This document shows positions 5,023 to 5,583 of a DNA stretch of 5,583 nt, piece by piece (the stretch's first letter is position 1; each line of letters opens with the position of its first letter). The stretch is from Deltaproteobacteria bacterium. GTDB taxonomy: Bacteria; Desulfobacterota; B13-G15. The notes beneath the pieces were generated by a model. The model did no database searches. It was not told where the DNA came from and saw only the letters and a program-made list of their open reading frames with translations. The position numbers were made by a program, and so were the translations under genes. The DNA is taken from assembly GCA_003646705.1 (NCBI GenBank), contig QMLK01000088.1:1-5583 (forward strand), in the 5' to 3' direction.

Positions 5023-5583
5023 ATGGCCTATCAAGAGGAACTCCGTTATCTCTACGGCCTCGAGCGCTTCGGCATGATCTTCGGCCTGGACAACGTGTCC
5101 AGGCTCCTGCACCTCCTCGGCGATCCCCACCTGAAACTGAAGGTCGTCCATGTGGCCGGAACCAACGGCAAGGGCTCCGTCTGCACCATCCTCCACTCGA
5201 TCCTGTCCCAGCGGTACAGGGTGGGGATCTACACCTCGCCGCACCTCCACCGCTTCAACGAGCGGATCCGCATCGGCCACGATGAGATAAGCGATCAGGA
5301 GGTGGTCGACCTCACCAGGCTCCTCCGGGCTAAGGTGCAGCAAGAGGGGGAGCCCAAACACTTCACCTTCTTCGACTTCACCACCGCCATGGCCCTCTAT
5401 TACTTCACCGAGAAGGAGGTGGAGCTGGCCATCGTGGAGGTGGGCCTCGGTGGGAGGCTCGACTCCACCAACGTGGTCCAACCCCTGGTGGTCGTCATCA
5501 CCAACATAGGTCACGACCACATGGACGTGCTGGGCGAAAGCATCGAAGATATAGCCCGGGAGAAGGCGGGGGTGATAAAGGAA
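5023..5583 (+). CDS. folC: Bifunctional folylpolyglutamate synthase / dihydrofolate synthase, 3'-partial
   Basis: The first 187 codons of FolC; the gene runs off the right edge, with about 45% of a usual 420-residue protein present. FolC adds glutamate to dihydropteroate and to folates using ATP in the cytoplasm. Visible motifs in order are the Mur-ligase-type P-loop VAGTNGKGSV with Lys50, TSPHLHRFNERI (71-82), FFDFTTAMALYYF (116-128), and EVGLGGRLDSTN (139-150) with the likely Mg2+-binding Glu139. GHDHMDVLG (163-171) and AREKAGVIKE follow, the latter with Lys181 at the position of the carbamylated lysine of the family. The glutamate-binding C-terminal domain is outside. The ATG comes 3 bases after the accD stop (TGA GAG ATG), with only a weak, too-close GAGAG, so expression is likely coupled to accD. 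Whether it is bifunctional or only one of the two activities cannot be told from this half. Confidence 0.95.
   Translation, partial: MAYQEELRYLYGLERFGMIFGLDNVSRLLHLLGDPHLKLKVVHVAGTNGKGSVCTILHSILSQRYRVGIYTSPHLHRFNERIRIGHDEISDQEVVDLTRLLRAKVQQEGEPKHFTFFDFTTAMALYYFTEKEVELAIVEVGLGGRLDSTNVVQPLVVVITNIGHDHMDVLGESIEDIAREKAGVIKE

Noticed and set aside
4849..5520. A 223-codon open frame on the minus strand opposite accD and folC
   Set aside because: It crosses the junction of two well-identified genes and has a His/Leu/Glu/Val-rich composition with no recognisable motif, so it is a shadow of the + strand reading frames.
1..5583. A new defence, toxin-antitoxin or mobile system
   Set aside because: Every long frame with real coding character belongs to a known housekeeping or envelope family. 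I saw no integrase, transposase, tRNA junction, direct repeats or clear base-composition shift.

Overview
The window is a gene-dense, GC-rich bacterial chromosomal segment holding seven protein genes. There is no gene-free stretch longer than about 100 bases, and I see no RNA gene, mobile element, CRISPR array or large repeat. The cell is almost certainly a Gram-negative-type bacterium. The order EnvC-like LytM factor, S41 carboxy-terminal protease, divergent polysaccharide deacetylase is typical of Desulfobacterota ('deltaproteobacteria') and relatives, and accD followed by folC is common in the same groups and in Proteobacteria. Frequent AGG arginine codons and many Lys/Glu/Arg residues would fit a thermophilic or thermotolerant lineage. 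That is inference, and I cannot name a genus.

Left part (1-3203, + strand): the 3' end of an EnvC-like murein hydrolase activator is followed by ctpA, a YibQ-type divergent polysaccharide deacetylase and a short TrmO/TsaA-like tRNA methyltransferase. Gaps are 21 and 10 bases, then a 4-base GTGA overlap, so this looks like one transcript that starts upstream of the window, probably with ftsE-ftsX. The first three products act on, or are anchored facing, the cell envelope. The fourth is a cytoplasmic tRNA-modification enzyme coupled to the tail of the operon.

Middle (3177-4094, - strand): a patatin-like phospholipase of the RssA type runs convergently and overlaps the end of the TrmO-like gene by 27 bases. 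Its start at 4094 is set by a strong Shine-Dalgarno sequence and a good extended -10 element just upstream.

Right part (4198-5583, + strand): accD, the carboxyltransferase beta subunit of acetyl-CoA carboxylase, is followed after 3 bases by folC, cut by the window edge after 187 codons. The 103-base divergent region (4095-4197) is the most information-rich non-coding stretch. It holds promoter-like elements on both strands, a perfect 6-bp inverted repeat between the -35 and -10 of the accD promoter, and a small GNRA-type hairpin. accD has no Shine-Dalgarno sequence and appears to be transcribed with a leader of only about 8 bases.

I found no undescribed multi-gene system. All genes belong to known families, and the points worth following are regulatory (the accD promoter region) or fine details of the proteins.
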